From: Argyresthia goedartella
Lineage: Eukaryota; Arthropoda; Insecta; Lepidoptera; Argyresthiidae
DNA: 64,000 bases
Direction of reading: 5' to 3'
Assembly: GCA_949825045.1 (NCBI GenBank)
Contig: OX463806.1
Coordinates: 47,888,208 to 47,952,207 of the forward strand
The position numbers and the translations under genes were made by a program. The notes below the pieces were generated by a model that saw only the letters and a list, made by a program, of their open reading frames with translations, was not told the DNA's origin and did not search any database. This document shows positions 44,913-55,789 of this stretch, piece after piece (the stretch's first letter is position 1; each line of letters begins with the position of its first letter).

Positions 44913-45356
44913 TTTGTAAAAGTATTGAAGCAAACATATCAGACCGCTAACGAGTTTGAATGGACATTGCCATGACAACCAGATAAACAACAACATAATA
45001 AATGTCAGATTTTGGTTTCAGGCTCGTAATAGAAAAATTACCAAGTTCACATAGCCAAAATTACATAACAGCGAAAGATAAAAGGGTAGCGCACCAGCGC
45101 GCACGAAGCCCGAGATTGCAGAAATTCGGAGAAAGCCAGATACAAGGTCACCAAAGGTAAACCCCTTCGCTATCGATTTAGAAGTGCTGATAGTGTGAAA
45201 ATACAAAGCGAAAATGATTTGTTAATGTGTTCTTATGGTTTAAAACGTTACAGGGTCCTATGAAAATAAAGGTGATACCAAATAACAAGCTGTACAGCTC
45301 AGCAAGTATCCAGCTGAAAAGACTGGAAAATGGCATGTAAGTAACATAACACTACA
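44913..45356 (+). repeat. Direct repeat D1, copy 2 (444 bp)
   Basis: Copy of 43508-43949 with scattered substitutions (for example TTTTAG to TTTAG at the internal splice-like site; ACGAAGC to ACAAAGC). A small insertion (AACTAAAGGG to AACGTTACAGGG) shifts the longer frame, so the open frame of copy 1 is broken here. Confidence 0.9.
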
Positions 45357-45457
45357 AAGTTTAGATAGTCAGCCATTATTTAGATCATGGTACTAACAAC
45401 TTATTAAAAATTCGTTGACAAATGCGCGTTTACGATGTGCGATGTTTATATAAACTA

Positions 45458-45543
45458 TATTAGAGTCCCGATACTCAGTCTGTCAGAATCTGTCAAAGAC
45501 AGAAATGACAGATTCTGACAGACTAAGTATCGAGATTCTAATA
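45458..45543. repeat. 86-bp hairpin element
   Basis: 38-bp arms with three mismatches (TATTAGAGTCCCGATACTCA + GTCTGTCAGAATCTGTCA and its reverse complement), loop about 10 bp. MITE-like foldback. Confidence 0.85.
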
Positions 45544-45559
45544 CAGTACAAGTCTGTCC

Positions 45560-45720
45560 AAGTCAGGATTAATGGCCAGAGGGGAATGAGGAAGTCGCAC
45601 GGAGGGGGTGACGGGGTGACGTCCCGCACACCCTCACTCAGAGGCCCTGCGTCACCTTTCTGCGTCATAGAGTTGCGCAAGTCCGCATCAAACCTGTTTA
45701 TCGATTTAGATCCTACTCAC
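45560..45720 (+). repeat. Dispersed repeat R4, copy a
   Basis: GTCAGGATTAATGGCCAGAG, GAGGAAGTCGCACGGAGGGG, GTCCCGCACACC, GGCCCTGCGTCACCTTTC recur in diverged form at 53410-53560. The ORF 45505-45759 overlaps it; no protein family recognised. Confidence 0.55.
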
Positions 45721-46199
45721 TTTGAACGAAGTACGCACTTCGTCTATGTCATTAGGTAACAATCCAATAATCTATTCTCAAGCACGAAAACTAGCAAGAA
45801 AGTACCGGAAAATTGTGAAATTTAACGGAAAAAAAGATTTCAAAAACGTGTTCAGAAACTAGAAAATGAATACTTACATCAAATGATATGGGAAAAGATA
45901 AAGAGATGGAACATTTTGTCACAAAATTCGGAGTAACGATTGTCGAACAAAGATTCCTTATGTGACATTTGATAATTACGTTTGTTTCTGATTGTGATTA
46001 ATAAAATATCGTTTATATGATAATGACCAAGTTAAAAACTTAAAAAAAGTTCAAGCCCTAGTTGTTCCTCCGCTGTCGGGACGCGGATATCGTCTTTGTA
46101 CTAGATTACGACTTTATTATATTACTTTGTAATGGAAACATACCACCATCAAGTAGTATAATTTCCACTGTGTTTTCTGTGCAATAAAGGATTATATAT

Positions 46200-47185
46200 A
46201 CGTTGCAGGCAACAAGGGGTTACGGAGATGTGGAGCGTCGTACCTATGTTGCCTCTTATATGAAGCTGGGCACAGGGTCACAGTTCATATACTGCAGGGT
46301 ACAACCCTCGAAAGAGCAGTGATCGAACTTGGCAAAAAATATATTGGAAAAGGACAAATATATGTTGCGTTAAGCAGAGTCAGAAGTTTGGAAGGCATAG
46401 TCTTGTTTGATTTGGTAGTCAACAAATTATAAAATCGACCTAATGATGACAAATAGTTATCGGAAATAACGTGATTACAAAATCTGTCTTCCGATAATCA
46501 ATAATATAATAAAACTCACTTTTCACTATGGGATATTATGTCACACTGTGAAAAGTGAGCTTAATACAATACGAATATGCGGCAAATAAGTGAAAAAAAA
46601 TGCAATCAAAGAACGTGAACAGCACTAATAATTCACCAAGTTAAAGACATTTAAAAAATTCAATCCCTATATTTTCCGCCACGAATGTCGTCAAAATACA
46701 CGAAAACAATCCTTCGAAATCTGTTTGTCTGACAGTCAAGTCCACCGTATTACATGGCATTACAAACGAATATACGGTACTTATAGACAGAAGTAATATT
46801 ATGACAAAGACCTTAACCACCAGTAAAGCAATTATACGCCATTTCGTTTACCTGGATATTGTGCGCCCACAATACGAACGATTTTACTTGTTTATACTGC
46901 CATTTTGCAAGTAGAATTTTGTCTAGAGTGTTTATTTTATCATTATTATTTTGATATTTACCTGGATGATACCATAATTCCAGTATTTTTGCTTTAGAAA
47001 CCAAACCACTTGACCGATATCTAATTTAAAAAATAGGACCAAACTAGATGGTCAATCTTTTAATAAAAAAAAAGATTTTTTGAAATCGGTTCATTAATAA
47101 TACCAGTTTTTAGGTAACATAAAAAAAAACAATAAAAAAACAACCGAATTGAGAACTTCCTCCTTTTTTGAAGTCGGTTAAAAAG
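46200..47185 (+). mobile_element. Helitron-like element copy 1 with PIF1-helicase remnant
   Basis: The 5' end (ACGTTGCAGGCAACAAGGGG) begins a segment shared with 50691-52173. After the helicase remnant (46207-46432) both copies share CTTCCGATAATCAATA, then diverge, then share CGTCAAAATACACGA, AAATCTGTTTGTCTGACAG, CAATTATACGCCATTTCGTT + TACCTGGAT, AAATCGGTTCAT, and a TTTTTTGAAGTCGGTTAAAA end. Copy 1 has its own block at 46509-46690 with an ACTCACTTTTCAC inverted repeat. The Helitron label rests on the helicase remnant; TC...CTRR ends were not confirmed. Confidence 0.6.
46207..46432 (+). pseudogene. PIF1-type helicase C-terminal remnant, copy 1
   Basis: One frame reads ASYLCCLLYEAGHRVTVHIL + QGTTLERAVIELGKK, then GKGQIYVALSRVRSLEGIVL and stops after VVNKL (TAA at 46430-46432). 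TVHxxQGxTL and GQxYVALSRVxSLxGL are the last helicase motifs (V/VI) of PIF1-like helicases, found in Helitron RepHel proteins and in cellular PIF1. Only the C-terminal 75 residues remain; the Walker motifs are absent. The lysine usual after TVH is not kept. Confidence 0.8.
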
Positions 47186-47948
47186 GGTTATAATATAAAA
47201 TTTCACTTTGTCATGTACCCTTTTGATAAAAATCGACCTCTCTCCGCAAACAGTAGGGCTCGAAACTCACTTCGTGCATGTTTTTTTTTTTTTGCGTTTG
47301 TTTGAGTTATCTTGTACGATTGTACGGAACCCTTCGTGTGCTCGCACTTGACTGATTTTTATTCACTTCTTGTTCAAAAATAAAGTTTCTCTGAGGTTGC
47401 TCTAGCCTAGATACAAAAGGTCTCATAGTGAAACTTGTTCAGAATCACGTCTTTATACTATAAGGCATGGCAGTGTCACAGTTGTGCGTCTGCCTAACTA
47501 ACTTTGTCAAATATCAAGTCAAATCAAATCAAATATGTGTATTTTGCGTAGATATGGTTATATAGTAGGTGGTAACATAACATTTATCGGCACAGCACAT
47601 CTAGCCACGTAGTGACGCGCAAAAATTGTACTACACTAGTGCAATAGGTACAATTCATAAATATTATCTTAAACAGGTCGATATCTATTTTCAACTAAAG
47701 AGATCGGTAGGTATTCAAAGAAATTAATTAATTAAATTTATACATTATATATTAATTTTATTAACACGAGAGTCAAAAAATTCTTTAACTGTAAGGTGTT
47801 CTTCCCAGCGGGTCTCCTATTCAATGTAATAGGTCCGTTTGGTAGTTTCCTTCAATACGTTTATTATCATTTAAGTGACACGATAAATACAAACGACAGA
47901 ATTTAGGGTGCGCGACAAGAATTGCCGCGCGAGCCGAAAGCTTGACAT

Positions 47949-48310
47949 TTAGTCTATACAAATAGCGAATGCGTGACACAAAATGCGAATGCGTGACACA
48001 AAATGCGAATGCGTGACACAAAATGCGAATGCGTGACACAAAATGCGGCGACCCAAGTGGTCGTCGGCTAAAGGCTTAAAACAAGATGAGTGAGGTTTAA
48101 CAAAATTAGCAAGTGATAAGCCTGACACAAAATGCGGCAACCAAAGTGGTCGTCGGCAAAAGGCTTAAAACAAGGTGATCGTCTTTTAACAAAACTAGAA
48201 AGCGACAAGCGAGACACAAAATGCGGCGACCAAAGTGGTCGTCGGCAAAAGGCTTAAAACAAGATGAGTGTTCGTCAATAATGAAATTAGCTAGCGACAA
48301 GCGAGAGTAA
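47949..48310 (+). repeat. Composite tandem array: 20-bp and 89-bp units
   Basis: Four copies of GCGAATGCGTGACACAAAAT (47968-48047) run into three copies of an about 89-bp unit starting AAATGCGGCGACC, then AAGTGGTCGTCGGC, AAAGGCTTAAAACAAG (48041, 48130, 48218). The 20-bp unit is the end of the larger unit (GACACAAAATGCG), so the arrays share a seed. Minus-strand ORFs with CVTHSHFVSRIRILCHAFA repeats are by-products. Confidence 0.85.
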
Positions 48311-48639
48311 TCTAACTAGTGTTACGGAAATATCTGCCCAAAACGTCCTATGAATAGAAGCGAAATGAGCGAGATACTCAGCAACAGCTAGGCCAGCCGT
48401 GTAGCCCACCCAAGTAAGTAGCTTCAGCAGAAGAGAGAGCTCTAAGAATCGCTTGAAACAGCTCTTACATTCTCTTTCATCATAGCTATTGTATATATAA
48501 GTATGTAATTGTATTTATCTGTTTATTATTATTATTTGTTTATTTAAATTTTATCTACTATTTCTTTTATTATATGTATTTTTATAGAAAGTATTCTATT
48601 TTATTGGTGTTTGGTAATTTTATAATTGCACTAGACTAC

Positions 48640-48800
48640 CCTTTTCAGTTTATATGTATCCTATCCTGCCTGATAGGTTTGCTGGAAGGAATCTCTGATG
48701 AGAGATAAGCTCGCCTTTGCCTTTTAATTTCTTGTAAAATGTTTTGTTGTAATGTTCTGTGCAATAAAGAATTGTGAATTGTGTGAATGTAGTTCTGTTC
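48640..48800 (+). mobile_element. LINE-like 3' UTR fragment
   Basis: CCTGCCTGATAGGTTTGCTG, GAGAGATAAGCTCGCCTTTG, then TTGTAATGTTCTGTGCAATA + AAGAATTGTGAATTGTG resembles the 3' end of lepidopteran non-LTR elements as I know them (CAATAAAG-type ends). No coding portion. Confidence 0.45.
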
Positions 48801-49557
48801 TGTGTAGTGGTATGCCATTCAATATTTGTATCGACCCGACCGGCTTACAGTAACAGTTCCGTTTGAGTAGAGCTGAATGTGCTATCGGAAACGCTAACTT
48901 ATTGGGATACCGGTCTTAAAGTTACTGTCTGTACCAACTACGTTGCAGTAACCTTGTATTTTTCCCGTGCCTCTCGTCTCTGCCTCCATATTTCTTCTCT
49001 GGTATATCTGTCTGTGGGTAGGACTGACTGTCTGTATGTCTTGTATAAGTCAGACGCGCTCTTGCGAGGTGGCTGGTGGTGGCTGATCCTTCAACGGCTT
49101 AGTCTCGTCTATTGGTGGAGTATCTTCATAGAGGATCCTTCGTACCGGAGCTGCGGAAAGTGTTAGTTAACTTAAACAAACCGGTGAAGTGCGAGCAGGA
49201 CGTCGTCGGACCCGCCGTACACGGAGGAAGGAAGGGCTCTATTCTATTGTACACGAAGGGGAAAACGTCAAAAGACAGCCTTCTGTACCAGTATGCCTTT
49301 TTATTATTTTGTAATAAAGGGGTGTAGGGGTGAATGCAGATAGGTACCTATTCATATCATTATCATTCTTGAAACTCAATTGTTATTGTAAGTATGGGTG
49401 TCACAGGAACTAAGTCAGCAACTACGTGTGGGTACGTTGTGGGTCGTGCGTGTGTAGGTACTTGCATTTAGCAATATTGTATGATTACTACCAACAAAAA
49501 TCTAGTGTGTAATATTGTATTATTTAATTATTAATTTTTTTTTAAAGGGGGGATTAG
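48801..49557. other. Unassigned ORF region before a possible LTR
   Basis: Frames at 48879-49166 and 49112-49327 are open, but I recognise no domain. The second (ELRKVLVNLNKPVKCEQDVV and following) could be a retroelement remnant, because a purine-rich tract and LTR-like sequence follow at 49545-49757. Confidence 0.35.
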
Positions 49558-49757
49558 TGTAGGGGTAACAGTTCTGATATGTCAGCATAACCGCATAACC
49601 GCATAACCGCATAACCGCGCGACGAGTTAAGTCGTTCCGTGGACACGAACAGAGTAGCATGTGTACCTACTTATATATACCGTGTACGAATTCTGTGCAT
49701 TTAGGTTGAGTTCAAAATAAACAATTTATATCAGTTTTATGAAGTGCTTTAATTAAC
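49558..49757 (+). mobile_element. Possible 3' LTR (200 bp) preceded by a polypurine tract
   Basis: AAAGGGGGGATTAG at 49544-49557 resembles a polypurine tract and is followed by TGTAGGGGTAACAG... ending TTTAATTAACA (TG...CA ends). Internally there is CTTATATATA (TATA-like) and TCAAAATAAACAA (poly(A)-signal-like), in the order expected of an LTR. A short GCATAACC tandem lies near 49586-49618. No second LTR and no clear target-site duplication were found, so the call is tentative. Confidence 0.4.
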
Positions 49758-49768
49758 AGTCCCCTAAA

Positions 49769-49885
49769 AGGCCAGAAATGTAAACAAACAACTGTCATGT
49801 TCTAGAACAAAACCGTTGTCTTTAACATTCATATTATACTTTTTGTACTGGAGAATGACAGGTGTTTGTTTACATTTCTGGCCTT
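49769..49885. mobile_element. 117-bp foldback element
   Basis: AAGGCCAGAAATGTAAACAA + ACAACTGTCAT on the left; reverse complement on the right with one clear mismatch (ACAACTG versus ACACCTG). Loop about 55 bp. Placed 11 bp after the possible LTR. Confidence 0.85.
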
Positions 49886-50690
49886 AAATTAGAAATTGTA
49901 GTATAGGTACTCATACTCATACACATATATTTATTGCGTCATTGTGGTATACTTTAACAAAATTATATCCAACAATGAACCCTCTAAGGGCACTACAATA
50001 TCTTCATAACTTTACAACTAGCATTTGTGATGGTTAAATATTATTTTCTTATAATATTATATTATTTACGATACTTATTACATTATTGTATTATATTAAT
50101 ATATTCTTTTTTTTTTTAGAAGGAGAAACATATAAGAAATTATTAACTGCTGAATTATTATAGAATTGTTAGGTTTAGTTTGTTATTAATTAAAATATTA
50201 TTAAAATATTATTTAATATTTTATTAATTTTTATATTATAGTAGTTTATTATATATTATTTAATTCTTATTTTATTGGTTATAGTTTATCATTTAGGAAC
50301 TCGTTAATATTGTAATAGCGCTTTGTAATCAGCAATTGCTTAAGTGATTTGGTGAATTTGTTCTCTTTAGTTTCATTTAATCGAAATTTACATTACATCG
50401 AAACATTGAAAAAAGAGTTTTGTGTATATGTTTTGTGTGTAAGTATTGAACTATGTCTCAAGTAAACGAAGAAACTCTTTGCTCATTGAAACCGGAAGCG
50501 GATAGCAATTAAGTAACTTATTTACAGAAATAAAATCAAATATGATAAGAACCTAATATTATTTATTAATAATACGAATGAGCAATTATTAATGGTATAA
50601 TGACAAATAACTAAGCACAAAACTGAATATCTGCAATTAAACATCATTTCCGATGAGCAGAGTCCAGTTTGTTTCAGAAAGATAAGTAGT
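49886..50690. other. Very AT-rich non-coding stretch
   Basis: Nearly all A/T around 50040-50280 with TATTATT-type low complexity. Nothing gene-like. Confidence 0.55.
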
Positions 50691-50699
50691 ACGTTGCAG

Positions 50700-50935
50700 G
50701 CAACAAGGGGTTACGGAGATGTGGAGCGTCGTACCTATGTTGCCTCTTATATGAAGCTGGGCACAGGGTCACAGTTCGTATACTGCAGGGTACAACCCTC
50801 GAAAGAGCAGTGATCGAACTTGGCAAAAAATATATTGGAAAAGGACAAATTTGTATATGTTGCGTTAAGTCGAGTCAGATGTTTGGAAGGCAAAGTCTAG
50901 TCAGATTTCAACGCCAACAAATTATTAAATCGACC
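50700..50935 (+). pseudogene. PIF1-type helicase C-terminal remnant, copy 2 (frameshifted)
   Basis: Same motifs as copy 1 up to ELGKKYIGKGQ, then a 5-bp insertion moves the frame before the YVALSRV block. More substitutions follow (AGTCGAGTCAGATGTTTGG). More decayed than copy 1. Confidence 0.75.
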
Positions 50936-51075
50936 ACATTATGTCAGATCGTTACCGGAAATTATGAGGTCATAAAATCTGTCTTCTGATAATCAATAAA
51001 AAAGTCCCTCAATCGCGGCGCTGCGTAAGTTACTTTATTACACATTTGTGAAACATACGACGACGTATACATATT

Positions 51076-51290
51076 GCGACGACCTCGGTGGCGCAGCGGT
51101 TGTGACTCTGCCTACCATGCGAGAGGTCCCGGGTTCGATCCCCAGCTGGGGGTAAAAAAAACCCCAGGTCTTGGATGTTTATATGTGTGTGACGTCGCTG
51201 TTTCTGGTTCCCACAACACAGGGTATCCTAGTGTGGGGCCAGAAACAATGTATGTGCCTGTATGTAAAAAATAATAATTATAATAATAAA
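51076..51290 (+). mobile_element. tRNA-derived SINE, family 2, best-preserved copy d
   Basis: A box TGGCGCAGCGG and B box GGTTCGATCCC are both intact, spaced as in tRNA genes. The body has TCTTGGATGTTTATATGTGT, GTCGCTGTTTCTGGTTCCCA, GTGTGGGGCCAGAAACAATG. The tail is AT-rich (ATAATAATTATAATAATA). It lies inside Helitron-like copy 2, so it inserted later. Confidence 0.9.
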
Positions 51291-51349
51291 TATGCTGATG
51301 CCCATGGGCTCAGATATAGTGTTAATAAAGTGAGTATATGGTGTCCAAG

Positions 51350-51740
51350 TCCGGCAGGCTCCGGCAGGCTCCGGCAGGCTCCGGCAGGCTCCGGCAGGCT
51401 CCGGCAGGCTCCGGCAGGCTCCGGCAGGCTCCGGCAGGCTCCGGCAGGCTCCGGCAGGCTCCGGCAGGCTCCGGCAGGCTCCGGCAGGCTCCGGCAGGCT
51501 CCGGCAGGCTCCGGCAGGCTCCGGCAGGCTCCGGCAGGCTCCGGCAGGCTCCGGCAGGCTCCGGCAGGCTCCGGCAGGCTCCGGCAGGCTCCGGCAGGCT
51601 CCGGCAGGCTCCGGCAGGCTCCGGCAGGCTCCGGCAGGCTCCGGCAGGCTCCGGCAGGCTCCGGCAGGCTCCGGCAGGCTCCGGCAGGCTCCGGCAGCTC
51701 CGGCAGGCTCCGGCAGGCTCCGGCAGGCTCCGGCAGGCAC
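51350..51740 (+). repeat. 10-bp minisatellite GGCTCCGGCA, about 39 units
   Basis: Almost perfect 10-bp repeats; one unit lacks two bases (GGCAGCTCCGG near 51697). Since 10 is not a multiple of three and the unit has no stop in any frame, long frames open on both strands (SGRLRQAPAG or GACRSLPEPA repeats). These are by-products, not proteins. GC-rich in an AT-rich setting. Confidence 0.95.
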
Positions 51741-52330
51741 CAACACTTATGTGGAAGTCGGGATGAGAATGTCGTCAATATACACGACAACAAGGCTACG
51801 AAATCTGTTCGTCTGACAGTCAAGTGCACACGCGTCACACGACAATATAAACAAATATACCTATAGACAGAGTTTATCTCATCAGAATGACCTTACCCAC
51901 CACTGATAAGTCACAGTCAAGCAATTATACGCAATTTCGTTTACCTGGATGACATCATAATTCCAGTCATTTTGCTTTAGAAACAAAACTACTGAACTGA
52001 TTGCTAAGTTCAAAAAAATGGGACCAATCTGGATGATCAACCTTTCAATCAAAAAAACAAATGTTGAAATCGGTTCATAAATACAGTACCAGTTTTGAGG
52101 TAACAAACATAAAAATAAATAAATAATACAACCAAATTGAGAAACTCCTCCTTTTTTGAAGTCGGTTAAAAATGGCTTAGAAAATGGCCATACCATTAAA
52201 ATCTTGTATGGGCACTTCTTTTAATTTAAAAAAAACCGTCACGTTTCATTATTTGTAGTAATAGCGGTACTTTTTCAGGACATATCCCACCTCCTCCGCA
52301 CCCAACCTCATGCCGACTTCATGTCATAAT

Positions 52331-52941
52331 GAGGCAACGCGGGGGAGCAAGCCCATCACGGGCTAGATGTGCATGCTGCATGGAGCTCTTGTACTAACGC
52401 GGGGGAGCAAGCCCATCACGGGCTAGATGTACATTCTGCATGGAGCTCTTGTACTAACGCGGGGGAGCAAGCCCATCACGGGCTAGATGTGCATGCTGCA
52501 TGGAGCTCTTGTACTAACGCGGGGGAGCAAGCCCATCACGGGCTAGATGTGCATGCTGCATGGAGCTCTTGTACTAACGCGGGGGAGCAAGCCCATGCAC
52601 GGGCTAGATGTGCATGCTGCATAGAGCTCTTGTACTAACGCGGGGGAGCAAGCCCATGCATGGGCTAGATGTACATGCTGCATGGAGCTCTTGTACTAAC
52701 GCGGGGGAGCAAGCCCATGCACGGGCTAGATGTGCATGCTGCATGGAGCTCTTGTACTAACGCGGGGGAGCAAGCCCATGCACGGGCTAGATGTGCATGC
52801 TGCATGGAGCTCTTGTACTAACACGGGGGAGCAAGCCCATGCACGGGCTAGATGTGCATGCTGCATGGAGCTCTTGTACTAACGCGGGGGAGCAAGCCCA
52901 TGCACGGGCTAGATGTGCATGCTGCATGGAGCTCTTGTAGT
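52331..52941 (+). repeat. 60/61-bp minisatellite, about 10 units
   Basis: Unit AACGCGGGGGAGCAAGCCCA + TCACGGGCTAGATGTGCATG + CTGCATGGAGCTCTTGTACT. The first four units are 60 bp (CCCATCACGGGC); later units are 61 bp (CCCATGCACGGGC), one with a perfect CCCATGCATGGG palindrome. The 60-bp units keep a frame open (52369-52638, repeated CTNAGEQAHHGLDVH peptide) that closes shortly after the length changes. Treated as non-coding. Confidence 0.92.
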
Positions 52942-52964
52942 TAACATGCAGCAATAATAGCGGT

Positions 52965-53115
52965 ACTGTGGGAACATTTCAGCGCTCTGCCTATTTCGGT
53001 TGATCCGGTAGAGCCCGGTGATAGACGGACTGACGGACGGACGGACAGACGGACAGCGGAAGCTTAGTAATGGTTTCCCGTTTGGCACCCTTCGGGTACG
53101 GAACCTTCATAAAAA
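52965..53115 (-). repeat. Dispersed repeat family R1, inverted copy b
   Basis: Reverse complement of 23996-24180: CCTATTTCGGTTGATCCGG, a (GGAC)n-rich run, GTTTCCCGTTTGGCACCCTT, CGGGTACGGAACC. Follows the 60-bp array after about 25 bp. Confidence 0.75.
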
Positions 53116-54840
53116 CACCTAAAGGGGTAAAAGCGCCTTTATTTTTAATTTTTAGTTACTTTGCAATTTGGTTTAATTGTGATTAAACAAACATAGAACA
53201 AAAATAGACTGCCTGTACAATAAATATATAAGTATATAGTAAATATATAAGTACTTTTCCCACATGGGGAGACAGAGGCACAATTGTGGCAATTTTTAGC
53301 CAGATATTCAATAATCAATTTGCGAGACAGAGTACTTACTAGCCCTTTCGCAGCTATGGAGCTCATTGAAACATAATAAAAATATTAACTATATAAACAT
53401 AGGTTTAGTTCGCGTCAGGATTGGTTGGCCATAAGGGAAAGAGGAAGTCACGGAGGGGGTAATGTCCCGCCCACCGCCCACCTCCCGCACACCCGCAATG
53501 GCCCTGTGTCACCTTTCGAGTCCTTATCGACACCTTTTATCAATTTCAACATTGCTCACGTTGATGCTTGAAATAGCATTGGTGTATTAAAATGGCATCG
53601 ACTCACATACAAAATGCTCGTCATCGTCAAGGAGCCTGAAGCATATGACCAGCGCAGGTGCAGAAAGCAGCGCATTCATCGACGCCTCGTTGGTAGGAGC
53701 GCTAGTTGTATCTCTTCTCTGCTCACCATTATTATGTCTGAAAAATACTTCTTGTTCAGAGTGATACACATCTGTTTTTAGCGTCACGAAAATTCCTGTA
53801 CCGGATGGCAAGGCGCAGTCGTGACTGTCAAAACGTAGACCCTCGACTCTTTGACTAGTAAAGCAAAAGGATAAAGATATTGGCCAACATTTTTAATGAT
53901 GATTTATGACTAGATTGATGACTGGCCTTCGCCTTCAGCACACAGGAGCTGCGACTCGAGTTTGATATGCGTCGTTCTCAAGTCTTCGGCACACAGGAGG
54001 CGACTCGAGTTTGACATGCATCGCTCTCAAGTCACCGCCATACAATCTCGACCCATACAACATTGTGTAGTGGCGATTCGCGTAGGATACTCGATATACG
54101 ATAACTCGAGTCGCATTCGATCAGTTTTGTGGGGAGGCAGTAGCTCACGTCCGAAGGAAATAATTGGTTCCTACATCCCTGCACGTCCTCCTGGGCAGTG
54201 CTAAGGAGCAACAAATCATTCTAGAGACGTAAATTTCCACCTGCCCAAATTGTGATATTTCAAATACACTCAACACTGGCAAAATTAATCTTGGAAGGGG
54301 TTACACGCCGTTTAATAAAAGGAAGATGAAGAAGGAGAGTAGTCTCGTGTGCTGAAAGCATCATCTTGATAGTTGAGTAGGCTGCTGCGCTGCGGTAGGG
54401 AAAACTTTCGTCAGCGTAATAAGAAACACCTCAACGTTCCACTATCTCAGGAACTTCTCAGTATTGCTGGAATGCGTAATGTGTATAACGGTTACTTAGA
54501 ACCGACAGACAGAAAGCGAGTTAGCACTATCTGGGGTCAACTTTGATATTCCCAGGGGCGGACACGGCCATACAGTATACAGCACATACTGAATACGGCG
54601 AACCCGCCCAGAGGAAAGAGACAGCTAAGGACATTTCGGAAGTTTATCAGCTTGGACTTGAGCACCGAGTACAAATCGTTATTCTTTGTGAAGGATCTAC
54701 AAATTTGCAGTTTTCAGATAGTTTCCTTTACTTGTGATATAAGACCTCGCTTCGAGCTAAATTTCTAGGTCAACGGGAAGTACCTGAGAGACATTAATGA
54801 ACCTTGCGAATATCAAGCAATTATCCTTTACCTAAGTTAA
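53116..54840. other. Non-coding stretch with small duplications
   Basis: 53410-53560 is a diverged R4 repeat. 53938-54034 holds a two-copy tandem (CACACAGGAG, CGACTCGAGTTTGA, CTCAAGTC), about 52 bp apart. No gene supported; ORFs 53587-53811 (-) and 53962-54204 (+) are unassigned. Confidence 0.45.
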
Positions 54841-54844
54841 CGAT

Positions 54845-55000
54845 TTTAACCGTTAGTTTATCAACTAACGCATCATATAGGTAGTAAGCAGTACGCTACA
54901 GTTTACTATATGTCGATAATTGACCAACTGACAAGAAAAAAAAACGTTAGTTTATCAACTAATGGTTTTGACAATCTTATGGTGACATATATATGGCGGT
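54845..55000 (+). repeat. Dispersed repeat R3, copy b
   Basis: Matches 39240-39350: CCGTTAGTTTATCAACTAACG, CTATATGTCGATAATTGA, TTAGTTTATCAACTAATGG, TTTTGACAATCTTATGGTGA, CATATATA. Confidence 0.6.
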
Positions 55001-55411
55001 ATCTTTTGATTGCAATTAGACATATACGATTGTTTTTTTTACAATTTCAAGAGACCACAGAACTGATTAATCGTTTTTTATTTCAAGTTGGTACTTCCAC
55101 GCGTTCCTAAGAACGAGGGTTTTGAACGGTGGCGATCAGACGGACCTGAAATGATCCTGATAAAGGTTCATTTTTTCCTCCTAAGGTAACGGGACCCTAA
55201 AAACTATAGAATGTCAAAGTTGACAACAGACTAGTGCTTCCTATTGTCGGGCCTTAATTGTGTTAAATTACTGTTCAAATCCCATCTTTCATAAAGCTCC
55301 GGATGCGCATAAGTAGCGTGGGGCCAGTACAGCACGAAGTTCAAGTTAGCCAAGTGTGGGGCCATGAGTTCAGCGCGGTTTCGCGTTTTCGCTCCGCTTG
55401 ACGCTCCGCTC

Positions 55412-55789
55412 GTCGCGCCTCCAAGGCTGCCCCTTCAGCGGAGAGCTCGTCGCGCCTCCAAGGCTGCCCCTTCAGCGGAGAGCTCGTCGCGCCTCCAAGG
55501 CTGCCCCTTCAGCGGAGAGCTCGTCGCGCCTCCAAGGCTGCCCCTTCAGCGGAGAGCTCGTCGCGCCCCCAAGGCTGCCCCTTCAGCGGAGAGCTCGTCG
55601 CGCCTCCAAGGCTGCCCCTTCAGCGGAGAGCTCGTCGCGCCTCCAAGGCTGCCCCTTCAGCGGAGAGCTCGTCGCGCCTCCAAGGCTGCCCCTTCAGCGG
55701 AGAGCTCGTCGCGCCTCCAAGGCTGTCCCTTCAGCGGAGAGCTCGTCGCGCCTCCAAGGCTGCCCCTTCAGCGGAGAGCTCGTCGCGCG
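55412..55789 (+). repeat. 37-bp minisatellite, 10 units
   Basis: Unit TCGTCGCGCCTCCAAGGCTG + CCCCTTCAGCGGAGAGC, nearly identical copies (single C/T changes at about 55567 and 55725). With 37 bp and no stops, two frames stay open (55364-55816 and 55398-55808), each repeating every 37 residues. I see no reason to call a protein. Confidence 0.92.

Larger units (their letters stand above)
50691..52173 (+). mobile_element. Helitron-like element copy 2, with nested SINE and minisatellite
   Basis: It matches copy 1 at both ends: ACGTTGCAGGCAACAAGGGG at 50691 and TTTTTTGAAGTCGGTTAAAA near 52155. Between the shared ATAATCAATA (about 50990) and GAATGTCGTCAATATACACG (about 51766), copy 2 carries a SINE family 2 insertion and a 10-bp minisatellite that copy 1 lacks. 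The helicase remnant here (about 50780-50930) is frameshifted by a 5-bp insertion (GACAAATTTGTATATG) and has other changes. Confidence 0.65.

Noticed and set aside
43508..45356. LTR retrotransposon with 442-bp LTRs (TGT...ACA ends)
   Set aside because: No target-site duplication, no primer-binding site after the first copy and no polypurine tract before the second. Kept as a direct duplication.
51171..51866. Long overlapping frames on both strands encoding repeats such as SGRLRQAPAG and GACRSLPEPA
   Set aside because: A 10-bp repeat without stops opens all frames equally on both strands; the flanks are a SINE and a Helitron-like relic.
52369..52638. Frame with a 20-residue repeat (CTNAGEQAHHGLDVH type)
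   Set aside because: By-product of the 60-bp units. The frame closes soon after the units change to 61 bp, so there is no selection for coding.
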